From positions 154,681 to 218,680 of the forward strand of contig NZ_BDFE01000009.1 in assembly GCF_001748225.1 (NCBI RefSeq): a DNA stretch of 64,000 nt, given 5' to 3'. Shown one piece after another: positions 63,589 through 64,000 of the stretch. Each line of letters opens with the position of its first letter. Positions within the stretch are counted from its first letter, which is position 1. A program made the translations under genes and the position numbers. Below the pieces are notes generated by a model. The model worked only from the letters and a program-made list of their open reading frames with translations, was not told where the DNA came from and made no database searches. Source of the DNA: Desulfoplanes formicivorans (GTDB lineage Bacteria; Desulfobacterota; Desulfovibrionia; Desulfovibrionales; Desulfomicrobiaceae).

Positions 63589-64000
63589 ACTGACAACTAA
63601 TTGAATGTTTTTATTGACAATAAATGAATTTTTACCGGCGAAATTATCCATATTAGTTTGAACTGTCTCCAAAATTTTGTTGAGGATATTTGCCGGTACT
63701 AGTTTGATTTTATGAAGATTTTCTACGATTGTGCCGAGGATTCTGCCGAGTGCATCGATCAGGGTGCAGTCTGCAGCTTCTTCGCAGAAATGATGGAACA
63801 AGATGCCCAGAGTTCTTGGGTCATCTGTCCGCCGCTTTTCTATACTGAGAAAGATATATCTGGCCATTACGATGCTTGTATGGGCGATGAGGGCATCAAA
63901 ATCCCTGCCTTGGCATCCTCTTTCCAGTTCAAGGTGTTGTTTAGCCGTACGGAAAAAAACTTCAATGTCCCAACGCCGACCGTAAATCCGTACTATTTCC
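63583..64000 (-). CDS. IS4-family transposase, C-terminal part (continues past the window)
   Basis: The minus-strand frame is open to the window edge and shows the IS4 YREK signature exactly: Y(2)R(3)E(6)K in YGRRWDIEVFFRTAKQHLEL, the region holding the catalytic glutamate. LERGCQGRDFDALIAHTSIVMARY follows as in these transposases. About 139 residues are visible; the DD part and the left end lie outside. The gene is probably intact at its 3' end. I could not identify the terminal inverted repeat, which may lie within 63420-63560. Confidence 0.85.
   Translation of the reverse strand, partial: EIVRIYGRRWDIEVFFRTAKQHLELERGCQGRDFDALIAHTSIVMARYIFLSIEKRRTDDPRTLGILFHHFCEEAADCTLIDALGRILGTIVENLHKIKLVPANILNKILETVQTNMDNFAGKNSFIVNKNIQLVVSD

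Overview
The window looks like chromosome from a GC-moderate sulfidogenic deltaproteobacterium (Desulfobacterota, most like Desulfovibrionales). This is inferred from gene content: an isethionate sulfite-lyase with its radical-SAM activase, a TRAP transporter under sigma-54 control, an MJ0042/DUF3426 protein, a short N-acetylglutamate-synthase-like GNAT and a MetH without a reactivation domain. Nothing here fixes the species.

Layout. 1-2202: end of recB, then recD. 2438-3751: UDP-N-acetylhexosamine dehydrogenase (tviB type). 4030-6342: O-acetylserine-type cysteine synthase fused to a cysteinyl-tRNA-synthetase-like domain that has lost its catalytic motifs. 7333-13153: htpG, then a translationally coupled MoxR / DUF58 / transglutaminase (TgpA) operon. 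13190-18463: YitT, LUD, pgeF, 5-formyl-THF cyclo-ligase, a phosphoesterase and xthA. 18568-20933: DUF401 permease and an atypical beta-hydroxyacid dehydrogenase.

21164-32517 is a sulfonate island: an amidohydrolase-like protein without the usual metal ligands, TRAP transporter dctPQM, a sigma-54 activator, islB-islA and a TauE/SafE permease. Three good -24/-12 promoters (before dctP, islA and tauE) and four related 8-2-8 palindromes suggest one regulon run by the local activator. Isethionate would be imported by DctPQM and cleaved by IslA to sulfite and acetaldehyde. TauE would move sulfite or a sulfonate.

32657-39188 (minus) is a compact four-gene operon with overlapping or near-abutting genes: an HATPase-GNAT protein, LuxE-like acyl-protein synthetase, a LuxC reductase fused to a PaaK-like adenylating domain, and an MFS exporter. 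There is no luciferase. It is the best candidate for an undescribed pathway in the window. 39565-50605 (minus): a BMP-type ABC ATPase and a phosphoribosyltransferase, glpX, tkt, rpiB (sugar-phosphate metabolism), a small coiled-coil protein, two lipoproteins, an HD protein and rpoH. 50897-61886 (plus): metH, tlpA-like, GNAT, hpt, DUF3426, radA, a methyltransferase/B12-radical-SAM pair, DUF1643 and a threonine-aldolase-like enzyme.

A perfect 21-bp inverted repeat at 62124-62183 precedes a sharp change to AT-rich DNA. That tail holds a HIT-domain protein, a four-helix membrane protein and the 3' part of an IS4-family transposase, and looks horizontally acquired. Two intergenic MITE-like repeats (about 15966-16215 and 41874-42046) share the same CAGTGCGCAGTAC vocabulary. 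I saw no rRNA, tRNA or CRISPR array.
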